This document shows positions 22,872 through 35,182 of a stretch of DNA of 64,000 bases, in pieces (position 1 is the first letter of the stretch; the number at the start of each line of letters is the position of its first letter). The stretch covers positions 186,001 to 250,000 of the forward strand of contig NW_026645839.1 in NCBI RefSeq assembly GCF_949987535.1. The letters are read 5' to 3'. The notes under the pieces were generated by a model. It was not told the origin of the DNA, made no database searches, and saw only the letters and a program-made list of their open reading frames with translations. A program made the position numbers and the translations under genes. This stretch comes from Balaenoptera acutorostrata (taxonomy: Eukaryota > Chordata > Mammalia > Artiodactyla > Balaenopteridae).

Positions 22872-24630
22872 ATGTTTCAGAACACACCGTACACTTCTCC
22901 AGAGTGGCTGTTGGCAATTTACATCCCACCCATCAGCGTAGCAAGGCTCCCATTTCTCCATGGCCGGTCCTGCATTTCTGGTTTGGACACTTTTTTCCGC
23001 ATGGCCCTTTTGCCCGCTGGGAAGCGAGACTTCTTTGGAGCACTGATTGGCCTTTCCAGGTTGCTTGGTTGGCCAAAAAGGGCGTATGCGTTTTTTCCTG
23101 AATATATTCAGGAAAAAACACATACGCCCTTTTTGGCCAAGGGCATCATTGTCCACGTTCTGCCGCTTTTCATGTGCTTTCAAGGCGATTCGAATCTACC
23201 TCCTGAAATCTGTTTCCTGCAATTCTGCCTTGCTTTCAAAGCCTCTTCGTTGCCTTCCCTTAGTATATTTGTGGACGAGAGGTATCATTTAAAACTCTGC
23301 AGGTTTGTGAATTGCAGTGCCCCTGAGCTCCATTTTTCAACTCGCTTTTTTGGGAGCTGGCCGCAAAAGCGCAGGATTGCTTCAGGCCCTCTTCTGGTTC
23401 TGGGGGGCAGGCTGAGCTTGTGCTTAATTCTTCTTCCTGATGGGAAAATAGAGTGACCTGTGCCTGTCCCAACACCTAGAGCTAGTCTCTCATTGGTTCC
23501 CCCTCTTCCCCTTCATCCTCAGGACAAATTGCAACCTGTACGGAACAGGAGGTTAAAGGTCCTGATTCTCCAAGGAGGGAGATGGCTAGTAAATCGGCTG
23601 GAATGGCGAACCCGAGCAAAGGAGATGAGAAATGAGGTGCGTTTTAGAAACCTTTCCCGATCACACGGTGTACCATCTTCTGGGTTTCTCATGCCTGTTT
23701 TCGACGTAGGAAGATGCCCTTGAACCTGGAGATTTGGGACCCATGGGATGGGTACCATGCAGTATTACTTGAAAGGGTCTGCGTTGGCTCACCCAACCTC
23801 ACCGAACCTCTCAGCCCCAAGAGTGTCCACCCTTATGTCTCAATCAGCTGTGGTTCTAGATATGGTCAATCCAGGTTGCATCACAGCCCCTGAACGAATT
23901 TTGTAAGAATTTCTCTCTCTTTCACTGTCTTTGTTTCACGGGTTTTGAAAAGTAATTTATTTTTACATTGGGGTTTAGCTGCTTTTCACGGCTGTGTTTA
24001 TGCCGCTTTACACCCCCTTGACTCACTTACGGAGAGATATCAATACATTGGTTTGAAGATTCTTACTAGTCAGATATATTCTTGTGCGGTGAATAGGGGG
24101 TGTTGAGTCCAGTTCACTGAAAAAGGAATAGGTCTTGTCTCTTACATATTGGGTTTATGGAACGGTATCGGAGCTAATTTGAAACCCTTGTTTTATGCAT
24201 CACCCCACCTCACCTTTCCCTTTCAGCAGCCATAGTGTGTTTTCTAAACGTGTGACTCTGTTCTGTTTTGTAATTCAGTTCAAGTGTAGCGGTTTTTACA
24301 TTCCCTCTCTAAGTGATATCTTATGATAAGTGTCTTTTTCTGTGTGACTTATTTCACTTAGAATCGTCGTACCTAAATCCACTCATCGTGCTGCTACTAG
24401 CCTTATGACGTGGATTTCATGGCTGAGTGATATTCCATTGTACATGAGGACCACAACTTCTTTATCCATTTTTCTCTTTCCTAGGATATTTAAGGTGTAA
24501 TGAAGTGGGGGTTCTTGTCAACAGAGCAGCCCTAAACTTTGGGGTGCCTGTGTCTTGCTGATTTTTAGTTTTCCCAATTTATACGCCCATGAGTGGAAGT
24601 GCCCTATGCTCTCCAAGCTGTGTTTTTTAG
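22872..24630 (+). repeat. Satellite unit 14 (type B head, type A tail)
   Basis: 1,759 bp, palindrome 23069-23140 with a change at 23120. Matches unit 12 except for one base seen (24126). Confidence 0.95.
23069..23140. repeat. Palindrome of unit 14 with one arm mismatch
   Basis: G to A at 23120, shared with unit 12 and so probably one mutational event copied. Confidence 0.9.
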
Positions 24631-26388
24631 ATGTTTCAGAACACACCGTACACTTCTCCAGAGTGGCTGTTGGCAATTTACATCCCACCCATCAGCGTAG
24701 CAAGGCTCCCATTTCTCCATGGCCGGTCCTGCATTTCTGGTATGGACAGTTTTTTCCGCATGGCCCTTTTGCCCGCTGGGAAGCGAGACTTCTTTGGAGC
24801 ACTGATTGGCCTTTCCAGGTTGCTTGGTTGGCCAAAAAGGGCGTATGCGTTTTTTCCTGAATATATTCAGGAAAAAACGCATACGCCCTTTTTGGCCAAG
24901 GGCATCATTGTCCACGTTCTGCCGCTTTTCATGTGCTTTCAAGGCGATTCGAATCTACCTCCTGAAATCTGTTTCCTGCAATTCTGCCTTGCTTTCAAAG
25001 CCTCTTCGTTGCCTTCCCTTAGTATATTTGTGGACGAGAGGTATCATTTAAAACTCTGCAGGTTTGTGAATTGCAGTGCCCCTGAGCTCCATTTTTCAAC
25101 TCGCTTTTTTGGGAGCTGGCCGCAAAAGCGCAGGATTGCTTCAGGCCCTCTTCTGGTTCTGGGGGGCAGGCTGAGCTTGTGCTTAATTCTTCTTCCTGAT
25201 GGGAAAATAGAGTGACCTGTGCCTGTCCCAACACCTAGAGCTAGTCTCTCATTGGTTCCCCCTCTTCCCGTTCATCCTCAGGACAAATTGCAACCTGTAC
25301 GGAACAGGAGGTTAAAGGTGCTGATTCTCCAAGGAGGGAGATGGCTAGTAAATCGGCTGGAATGGCGAACCCGAGCAAAGGAGATGAGAAATGAGGTGCG
25401 TTTTAGAAACCTTTCCCGATCACACGGTGTACCATCTTCTGGGTTTCTCATGCCTGTTTTCGACATAGGAAGATGCCCTTGAACCTGGAGATTTGGGACC
25501 CATGGGATGGGTACCATGCAGTATTACTTGAAAGGGTCTGCGTTGGCTCACCCAACCTCACCGAACCTCTCAGCCCCAAGAGTGTCCACCCTTATGTCTC
25601 AATCAGCTGTGGGTCTAGATATGGTCAATCCAGGTTGCATCACAGCCCCTGAACGAATTTTGTAAGAATTTCTCTCTCTTTCACTGTCTTTGTTTCACGG
25701 GTTTTGAAAAGTAATTTATTTTTATAATGGGGTTTAGCTGCTTTTCACGGCTGTGTTTATGCCGCTTTACACCCCCTTGACTCACTTACGGAGAGATATC
25801 AATACATAGGTTTGAAGATTCTTACTAGTCAGATATATTCTTGTGCGGTGAATAGGGGGTGTTGAGTCCAGTTCACTGAAAAAGGAATAGGTCTTGTCTC
25901 TTACATATTGGGTTTATGGAACGGTATCGGAGCTAATTTGAAACCCTTGTTTTATGCATCACCCCACCTCACCTTTCCCGTTCAGCAGCCATAGTGTGTT
26001 TCCTAAACGTGTGACTCTGTTCTGTTTTGCAATTCAGTTCAAGTGTAGCGGTTTTTACATTCCCTCTTTAACTGATATCTTATGATAAGTGTCTTTTCTG
26101 TGTGACTTATTTCACTTAGAATCGTCGTACCTAAATCCACTCATCGTGCTGCTACTAGCCTTATGACGTTGATTTCATGGCTGAGAGATATTCCATTGTA
26201 CATGAGGACCACAACTTCTTTATCCATTTTTCTCTTTCCTAGGATATTTAAGGTGTAATGAAGTGGGGGTTCTTGTCAACAGAGCAGCCCTAAACTTTGG
26301 GGTGGCTGTGTCTTGCTGATTTTTAGTTTTCCCAATTTATACGCCCATGAGTGGAAGTGCCCTATGCTCTCCAAGCTGTGTTTTTTAG
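24631..26388 (+). repeat. Satellite unit 15 (type A head, type B tail)
   Basis: 1,758 bp, palindrome 24828-24899. Head as in unit 13; GACATAGG and tail as in units 11 and 16. Confidence 0.95.
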
Positions 26389-28146
26389 ATGTTTCAGAAC
26401 ACACCGTACACTTCTCCAGAGTGGCTGTTGGCAATTTACATCCCACCCATCAGCGTAGCAAGGCTCCCATTTCTCCATGGCCGGTCCTGCATTTCTGGTT
26501 TGGACACTTTTTTCCGCATGGCCCTTTTGCCCGCTGGGAAGCGAGACTTCTTTGGAGCACTGATTGGCCTTTCCAGGTTGCTTGGTTGGCCAAAAAGGGC
26601 GTATGCGTTTTTTCCTGAATATATTCAGGAAAAAACGCATACGCCCTTTTTGGCCAAGGGCATCATTGTCCACGTTCTGCCGCTTTTCATGTGCTTTCAA
26701 GGCGATTCGAATCTACCTCCTGAAATCTGTTTCCTGCAATTCTGCCTTGCTTTCAAAGCCTCTTCGTTGCCTTCCCTTAGTATATTTGTGGACGAGAGGT
26801 ATCATTTAAAACTCTGCAGGTTTGTGAATTGCAGTGCCCCTGAGCTCCATTTTTCAACTCGCTTTTTTGGGAGCTGGCCGCAAAAGCGCAGGATTGCTTC
26901 AGGCCCTCTTCTGGTTCTGGGGGGCAGGCTGAGCTTGTGCTTAATTCTTCTTCCTGATGGGAAAATAGAGTGACCTGTGCCTGTCCCAACACCTAGAGCT
27001 AGTCTCTCATTGGTTCCCCCTCTTCCCGTTCATCCTCAGGACAAATTGCAACCTGTACGGAACAGGAGGTTAAAGGTGCTGATTCTCCAAGGAGGGAGAT
27101 GGCTAGTAAATCGGCTGGAATGGCGAACCCGAGCAAAGGAGATGAGAAATGAGGTGCGTTTTAGAAACCTTTCCCGATCACACGGTGTACCATCTTCTGG
27201 GTTTCTCATGCCTGTTTTCGACATAGGAAGATGCCCTTGAACCTGGAGATTTGGGACCCATGGGATGGGTACCATGCAGTATTACTTGAAAGGGTCTGCG
27301 TTGGCTCACCCAACCTCACCGAACCTCTCAGCCCCAAGAGTGTCCACCCTTATGTCTCAATCAGCTGTGGGTCTAGATATGGTCAATCCAGGTTGCATCA
27401 CAGCCCCTGAACGAATTTTGTAAGAATTTCTCTCTCTTTCACTGTCTTTGTTTCACGGGTTTTGAAAAGTAATTTATTTTTATAATGGGGTTTAGCTGCT
27501 TTTCACGGCTGTGTTTATGCTGCTTTACACCCCCTTGACTCACTTACGGAGAGATATCAATACATAGGTTTGAAGATTCTTACTAGTCAGATATATTCTT
27601 GTGCGGTGAATAGGGGGTGTTGAGTCCAGTTCACTGAAAAAGGAATAGGTCTTGTCTCTTACATATTGGGTTTATGGAACGGTATCGGAGCTAATTTGAA
27701 ACCCTTGTTTTATGCATCACCCCACCTCACCTTTCCCGTTCAGCAGCCATAGTGTGTTTCCTAAACGTGTGACTCTGTTCTGTTTTGCAATTCAGTTCAA
27801 GTGTAGCGGTTTTTACATTCCCTCTTTAACTGATATCTTATGATAAGTGTCTTTTCTGTGTGACTTATTTCACTTAGAATCGTCGTACCTAAATCCACTC
27901 ATCGTGCTGCTACTAGCCTTATGACGTTGATTTCATGGCTGAGAGATATTCCATTGTACATGAGGACCACAACTTCTTTATCCATTTTTCTCTTTCCTAG
28001 GATATTTAAGGTGTAATGAAGTGGGGGTTCTTGTCAACAGAGCAGCCCTAAACTTTGGGGTGGCTGTGTCTTGCTGATTTTTAGTTTTCCCAATTTATAC
28101 GCCCATGAGTGGAAGTGCCCTATGCTCTCCAAGCTGTGTTTTTTAG
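26389..28146 (+). repeat. Satellite unit 16 (type B head, type B tail)
   Basis: 1,758 bp, palindrome 26586-26657. Breaks the A/B alternation because its tail repeats that of unit 15 (TTTAACTG, GAGAGATATT). TATGCTGC near 27520 is private. Suggests a single-unit duplication at the end of the dimer tract. Confidence 0.95.
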
Positions 28147-29906
28147 ATGTTTCAGAACACACCGTACACTTCTCCAGAGTGGCTGTTGGCAATTTACATC
28201 CCACCCATCAGCGTAGCAAGGCTCCCATTTCTCCATGGCCGGTCCTGCATTTCTGGTTTGGACACTTTTTTCCGCATGGCCCTTTTGCCCGCTGGGAAGC
28301 GAGACTTCTTTGGAGCACTGATTGGCCTTTCCAGGTTGCTTGGTTGGCCAAAAAGGGCGTATGCGTTTTTTCCTGGAATATATTCAGGAAAAAACGCATA
28401 CGCCCTTTTTGGCCAGGGGCATCATTGTCCACGTTTTGCCGCTTTTCATGTGCTTTCAAGGCGATTCGAATCTACCTCCTGAAATCTGTTTCCTGCAATT
28501 CTGCCTTGCTTTCAAAGCCTCTTCGTTGCCTTCCCTTAATATATTTGTGGACGAGAGGTATCATTTAAAACTCTGCAGGTTTGTGAATTGCAGTGCCCCT
28601 GAGCTCCATTTTTCAACTCGCTTTTTTGGGAGCTGGCCGCAAAAGCGCAGGATTGCTTCAGGTCCTCTTCTGGTTCTGGGGGGCAGGCTGAGCTTGTGCT
28701 TAATTCTTCTTCCTGATGGGAAAATAGAGTGACCTGTGCCTGTCCCAACACCTAGAGCTAGTCTCTCATTGGTTCCCCCTCTTCCCCTTCATCCTCAGGA
28801 CAAATTGCAACCTGTACGGAACAGGAGGTTAAAGGTGCTGATTCTCCAAGGAGGGAGATGGCTAGTAAATCGGCTGGAATGGCGAATCCGAGCAAAGGAG
28901 ATGAGAAATGAGGTGCGTTTTAGAAACCTTTCCCGATCACACGGTGTACCATCTTCTGGGTTTCTCATGCCTGTTTTCGACGTAGGAAGATGCCCTTGAA
29001 CCTGGAGATTTGGGACCCATGGGATGGGTACCATGCAGTATTACTTGAAAGGGTCTGCGTTGGCTCACCCAACCTCACCGAACCTCTCAGCCCCAAGAGT
29101 GTCCACCCTTATGTCTCAATCAGCTGTGGGTCTAGATATGGTCAATCCAGGTTGCATCACAGCCCCTGAACGAATTTTGTAAGAATTTCTCTCTCTTTCA
29201 CTGTCTTTGTTTCACGGGTTTTGAAAAGTAATTTATTTTTATAATGGGGTTTACCTGCTTTTCACGGCTGTGTTTATGCCGCTTTACACCCCCTTGACTC
29301 ACTTACAGAGAGATATCAATATATAGGTTTGAAGATTCTTACTAGTCAGATATATTCTTGTGCGGTGAATAGGGGGTGTTGAGTCCAGTTCACTGAAAAA
29401 GGAATAGGTCTTGTCTCTTACATCTTGGGTTTATGGAACGGTATCTGAGCTAATTTGAAACCCTTGTTTTATGCATCACCCCACCTCACCTTTCCCGTTC
29501 AGCAGCCATAGTGTGTTTCCTAAACGTGGGACTCTGTTCTGTTTTGCAATTCAGTTCAAGTGTAGCGGTTTTTACATTCCCTCTCTAAGTGATATCTTAT
29601 GATAAGTGTCTTTTTCTGTGTGACTTATTTCACTTAGAATCGTCGTACCTAAATCCACTCATCGTGCTGCTACTAGCCTTATGACGTTGATTTCATGGCT
29701 GAGTGATATTCCATTGTACATGAGGACCACAACTTCTTTATCCATTTTTCTCTTTCCTAGGATATTTAAGGTGTAATGAAGTGGGGGTTCTTGTCCACAG
29801 AGCAGCCCTAAACTTTGGGGTGCCTGTGTCTTGCTGATTTTTAGTTTTCCCAATTTTTACGGCCATGAGTGGAAGTGCCCTATGCTCTCCAAGCTGTGTT
29901 TTTTAG
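28147..29906 (+). repeat. Satellite unit 17 (subfamily hybrid, longest)
   Basis: 1,760 bp, palindrome 28344-28416 with a central G insertion. Left of the palindrome it is type B (GAGCACTG at 28317); right of it, it has right-block alleles CCAGGGG (28416), GTCCTC (T28663), CGAATCC (T28887), ATATATAGG, TATCTGAG, ACGTGGGAC and TTGTCCACAG. The insertion shifts the reading frames that are open elsewhere. Confidence 0.95.
28344..28416. repeat. Palindrome of unit 17 with an inserted G at its centre
   Basis: CCTGGAATATATTCAGG replaces CCTGAATATATTCAGG, an extra G at 28375/28376. This is the only indel in any of the 37 palindromes. It lies where the array changes from the left to the right subfamily: left-type GCACTG at 28317, right-type CCAGGGG at 28416. 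Confidence 0.95.
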
Positions 29907-31665
29907 ATGTTTCAGAACACACCGTACACTTCTCCAGAGTGGCTGTTGGCAATTTACATCCCACCCATCAGCGTAGCAAGGCTCCCATTTCTCCATGGCC
30001 GGTCCTGCATTTCTGGTTTGGACACTTTTTTCCGCATGGCCCTTTTGCCCGCTGGGAAGCGAGACTTCTTTGGAGCGCTGATTGGCCTTTCCAGGTTGCT
30101 TGGTTGGCCAAAAAGGGCGTATGCGTTTTTTCCTGAATATATTCAGGAAAAAACGCATACGCCCTTTTTGGCCAGGGGCATCATTGTCCACGTTTTGCCG
30201 CTTTTCATGTGCTTTCAAGGCGATTCGAATCTACCTCCTGAAATCTGTTTCCTGCAATTCTGCCTTGCTTTCAAAGCCTCTTCGTTGCCTTCCCTTAATA
30301 TATTTGTGGACGAGAGGTATCATTTAAAACTCTGCAGGTTTGTGAATTGCAGTGCCCCTGAGCTCCATTTTTCAACTCGCTTTTTTGGGAGCTGGCCGCA
30401 AAAGCGCAGGATTGCTTCAGGTCCTCTTCTGGTTCTGGGGGGCAGGCTGAGCTTGTGCTTAATTCTTCTTCCTGATGGGAAAATAGAGTGACCTGTGCCT
30501 GTCCCAACACCTAGAGCTAGTCTCTCATTGGTTCCCCCTCTTCCCGTTCATCCTCAGGACAAATTGCAACCTGTACGGAACAGGAGGTTAAAGGTGCTGA
30601 TTCTCCAAGGAGGGAGATGGCTAGTAAATCGGCTGGAATGGCGAATCCGAGCAAAGGAGATGAGAAATGAGGTGCGTTTTAGAAACCTTTCCCGATCACA
30701 CGGTGTACCATCTTCTGGGTTTCTCATGCCTGTTTTCGACGTAGGAAGATGCCCTTGAACCTGGAGATTTGGGACCCATGGGATGGGTACCATGCAGTAT
30801 TACTTGAAAGGGTCTGCGTTGGCTCACCCAACCTCACCGAACCTCTCAGCCCCAAGAGTGTCCACCCTTATGTCTCAATCAGCTGTGGGTCTAGATATGG
30901 TCAATCCATGTTGCATCACAGCCCGTGAACGAATTTTGTAAGAATTTCTCTCTCTTTCACTGTCTTTGTTTCACGGGTTTTGAAAAGTAATTTATTTTTA
31001 TAATGGGGTTTAGCTGCTTTTCACGGCTGTGTTTATGCCGCTTTACACCCCCTTGACTCACTTACAGAGAGATATCAATATATAGGTTTGAAGATTCTTA
31101 CTAGTCAGATATATTCTTGTGCGGTGAATAGGGGGTGTTGAGTCCAGTTCACTGAAAAAGGAATAGGTCTTGTCTCTTACATCTTGGGTTTATGGAACGG
31201 TATCTGAGCTAATTTGAAACCCTTGTTTTATGCATCACCCCACCTCACCTTTCCCGTTCAGCAGCCATAGTGTGTTCCCTAAACGTGGGACTCTGTTCTG
31301 TTTTGCAATTCAGTTCAAGTGTAGCGGTTTTTACATTCCCTCTCTAAGTGATATCTTATGATAAGTGTCTTTTTCTGTGTGACTTATTTCACTTAGAATC
31401 GTCGTACCTAAATCCACTCATCGTGCTGCTACTAGCCTTATGACGTTGATTTCATGGCTGAGTGATATTCCATTGTACATGAGGACCACAACTTCTTTAT
31501 CCATTTTTCTCTTTCCTAGGATATTTAAGGTGTAATGAAGTGGGGGTTCTTGTCCACAGAGCAGCCCTAAACTTTGGGGTGCCTGTGTCTTGCTGATTTT
31601 TAGTTTTCCCAATTTTTACGGCCATGAGTGGAAGTGCCCTATGCTCTCCAAGCTGTGTTTTTTAG
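29907..31665 (+). repeat. Satellite unit 18
   Basis: 1,759 bp, palindrome 30104-30175 (perfect over 70). Shares the CCAGGGG, GTCCTC and CGAATCC marker set with unit 17. Private CAATCCATG and CCCGTGAAC near 30907-30925. Confidence 0.95.
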
Positions 31666-33423
31666 ATGTTTCAGAACACACCGTACACTTCTCCAGAGTG
31701 GCTGTTGGCAATTTACATCCCACCCATCAGCGTAGCAAGGCTCCCATTTCTCCATGGCCGGTCCTGCATTTCTGGTTTGGACACTTTTTTCCGCATGGCC
31801 CTTTTGCCCGCTGGGAAGCGAGACTTCTTTGGAGCGCTGATTGGCCTTTCCAGGTTGCTTGGTTGGCCAAAAAGGGCGTATGCGTTTTTTCCTGAATATA
31901 TTCAGGAAAAAACGCATACGCCCTTTTTGGCCAAGGGCATCATTGTCCACGTTTTGCCGCTTTTCATGTGCTTTCAAGGCGATTCGAATCTACCTCCTGA
32001 AATCTGTTTCCTGCAATTCTGCCTTGCTTTCAAAGCCTCTTCGTTGCCTTCCCTTAATATATTTGTGGACGAGAGGTATCATTTAAAACTCTGCAGGTTT
32101 GTGAATTGCAGTGCCCCTGAGCTCCATTTTTCAACTCGCTTTTTTGGGAGCTGGCCGCAAAAGCGCAGGATTGCTTCAGGCCCTCTTCTGGTTCTGGGGG
32201 GCAGGCTGAGCTTGTGCTTAATTCTTCTTCCTGATGGGAAAATAGAGTGACCTGTGCCTGTCCCAACACCTAGAGCTAGTCTCTCATTGGTTCCCCCTCT
32301 TCCCCTTCATCCTCAGGACAAATTGCAACCTGTACGGAACAGGAGGTTAAAGGTGCTGATTCTCCAAGGAGGGAGATGGCTAGTAAATCGGCTGGAATGG
32401 CGAACCCGAGCAAAGGAGATGAGAAATGAGGTGCGTTTTAGAAACCTTTCCCGATCACACGGTGTACCATCTTCTGGGTTTCTCATGCCTGTTTTCGACG
32501 TAGGAAGATGCCCTTGAACCTGGAGATTTGGGACCCATGGGATGGGTACCATGCAGTATTACTTGAAAGGGTCTGCGTTGGCTCACCCAACCTCACCGAA
32601 CCTCTCAGCCCCAAGAGTGTCCACCCTTATGTCTCAATCAGCTGTGGGTCTAGATATGGTCAATCCAGGTTGCATCACAGCCCCTGAACGAATTTTGTAA
32701 GAATTTCTCTCTCTTTCACTGTCTTTGTTTCACGGGTTTTGAAAAGTAATTTATTTTTATAATGGGGTTTAGATGCTTTTCACGGCTGTGTTTATGCCGC
32801 TTTACACCCCCTTGACTCACTTACAGAGAGATATCAATATATAGGTTTGAAGATTCTTACTAGTCAGATATATTCTTGTGCGGTGAATAGGGGGTGTTGA
32901 GTCCAGTTCACTGAAAAAGGAATAGGTCTTGTCTCTTACATATTGGGTTTATGGAACGGTATCTGAGCTAATTTGAAACCCTTGTTTTATGCATCACCCC
33001 ACCTCACATTTCCCGTTCAGCAGCCATAGTGTGTTTCCTAAACGTGGGACTCTGTTCTGTTTTGCAATTCAGTTCAAGTGTAGCGGTTTTTACATTCCCT
33101 CTCTAAGTGATATCTTATGATAAGTGTCTTTTTCTGTGTGACTTATTTCACTTAGAATCGTCGTACCTAAATCCACTCATCGTGCTGCTACTAGCCTTAT
33201 GACGTTGATTTCATGGCTGAGTGATATTCCATTGTACATGAGGACCACAACTTCTTTATCCATTTTTCTCTTTCCTAGGATATTTAAGGTGTAATGAAGT
33301 GGGGGTTCTTGTCCACAGAGCAGCCCTAAACTTTGGGGTGCCTGTGTCTTGCTGATTTTTAGTTTTCCCAATTTATACGCCCATGAGTGGAAGTGCCCTA
33401 TGCTCTCCAAGCTGTGTTTTTAG
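31666..33423 (+). repeat. Satellite unit 19
   Basis: 1,758 bp, palindrome 31863-31934. One T is missing from the six-T run at its end (33416-33421), which accounts for the length. Private TTTAGATGC near 32771 and CACATTTCC near 33006. Confidence 0.95.
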
Positions 33424-35182
33424 ATGTTTCAGAACACACCGTACACTTCTCCGGAGTGCCTGTTGGCAATTTACATCCCACCCATCAGCGTAGCAAGGCT
33501 CCCATTTCTCCATGGCCGGTCCTGCATTTCTGGTTTGGACACTTTTTTCCCCATGGCCCTTTTGCCCGCTGGGAAGCGAGACTTCTTTGGAGCGCTGATT
33601 GGCCTTTCCAGGTTGCTTGGTTGGCCAAAAAGGGCGTATGCGTTTTTTCCTGAATATATTCAGGAAAAAACGCATACGCCCTTTTTGGCCAAGGGCATCA
33701 TTGTCCACGTTTTGCCGCTTTTCATGTGCTTTCAAGGCGATTCGAATCTACCTCCTGAAATCTGTTTCCTGCAATTCTGCCTTGCTTTCAAAGCCTCTTC
33801 GTTGCCTTCCCTTAATATATTTGTGGACGAGAGGTATCATTTAAAACTGTGCAGGTTTGTGAATTGCAGTGCCCCTGAGCTCCATTTTTCAACTCGCTTT
33901 TTTGGGAGCTGGCCGCAAAAGCGCAGGATTGCTTCAGGCCCTCTTCTGGTTCTGGGGGGCAGGCTGAGCTTGTGCTTGATTCTTCTTCCTGATGGGAAAA
34001 TAGAGTGACCTGTGCCTGTCCCAACACCTAGAGCTAGTCTCTCATTGGTTCCCCCTCTTCCCGTTCATCCTCAGGACAAATTGCAACCTGTACGGAACAG
34101 GAGGTTAAAGGTGCTGATTCTCCAAGGAGGGAGATGGCTAGTAAATCGGCTGGAATGGCGAACCCGAGCAAAGGAGATGAGAAATGAGGTGCGTTTTAGA
34201 AACCTTTCCCGATCACACGGTGTACCATCTTCTGGGTTTCTCATGCCTGTTTTCGACGTAGGAAGATGCCCTTGAACCTGGAGATTTGGGACCCATGGGA
34301 TGGGTACCATGCAGTATTACTTGAAAGGGTCTGCGTTGGCTCACCCAACCTCACCGAACCTCTCAGCCCCAAGAGTGTCCACCCTTATGTCTCAATCAGC
34401 TGTGGGTCTAGATATGGTCAATCCAGGTTGCATCACAGCCCCTAAACGAATTTTGTAAGAATTTCTCTCTCTTTCACTGTCTTTGTTTCACGGGTTTTGA
34501 AAAGTAATTTATTTTTATAATGGGGTTTAGCTGCTTTTCACGGCTGTGTTTATGCCGCTTTACACCCCCTTGACTCACTTACAGAGAGATATCAATATAT
34601 AGGTTTGAAGATTCTTACTAGTCAGATATATTCTTGTGCGGTGAATAGGGGGTGTTGAGTCCAGTTCACTGAAAAAGGAATAGGTCTTGTCTCTTACATC
34701 TTGGGTTTATGGAACGGTATCTGAGCTAATTTGAAACCCTTGTTTTATGCATCACCCCACCTCACCTTTCCCGTTCAGCAGCCATAGTGTGTTTCCTAAA
34801 CGTGGGACTCTGTTCTGTTTTGCAATTCAGTTCAAGTGTAGCGGTTTTTACATTCCCTCTCTAAGTGATATCTTATGATAAGTGTCTTTTTCTGTGTGAC
34901 TTATTTCACTTAGAATCGTCGTACCTAAATCCACTCATCGTGCTGCTACTAGCCTTATGACGTTGATTTCATGGCTGAGTGATATTCCATTGTACATGAG
35001 GACCACAACTTCTTTATCCATTTTTCTCTTTCCTAGGATATTTAAGGTGTAATGAAGTGGGGGTTCTTGTCCACAGAGCAGCCCTAAACTTTGGGGTGCC
35101 TGTGTCTTGCTGATTTTTAGTTTTCCCAATTTATACGGCCATGAGTGGAAGTGCCCTATGCTCTCCAAGCTGTGTTTTTTAG
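33424..35182 (+). repeat. Satellite unit 20
   Basis: 1,759 bp, palindrome 33621-33692. Private changes at 33453, 33459 and 33551, GCTTGATTC near 33977, and CCCCTAAACG near 34442. Confidence 0.95.

Larger units (their letters stand above)
22273..25453 (+). repeat. Near-identical dimer, right copy (units 13-15)
   Basis: Partner of 18756-21936 at a 3,517-bp offset. It shares the palindrome change at 23120, which suggests a very recent two-unit duplication or conversion event. Confidence 0.85.
16754..27305 (+). repeat. Two-unit higher-order repeat, 3,517 bp, about three periods
   Basis: From 16754 the units alternate between two types with period 3,517 bp. Type A junctions (tail of 10, 12, 14 into head of 11, 13, 15) carry GTGGTTCT, a TTTTACATTGGGG variant, CCCTTTCAG and TGGTATGG. 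Type B junctions (tail of 11, 13, 15 into head of 12, 14, 16) carry TTTAACTG, GAGAGATATT and GGGGTGGCTGTG. The first period (units 10-11) is the most diverged. The alternation ends when the tail of unit 16 is type B again. Confidence 0.85.
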
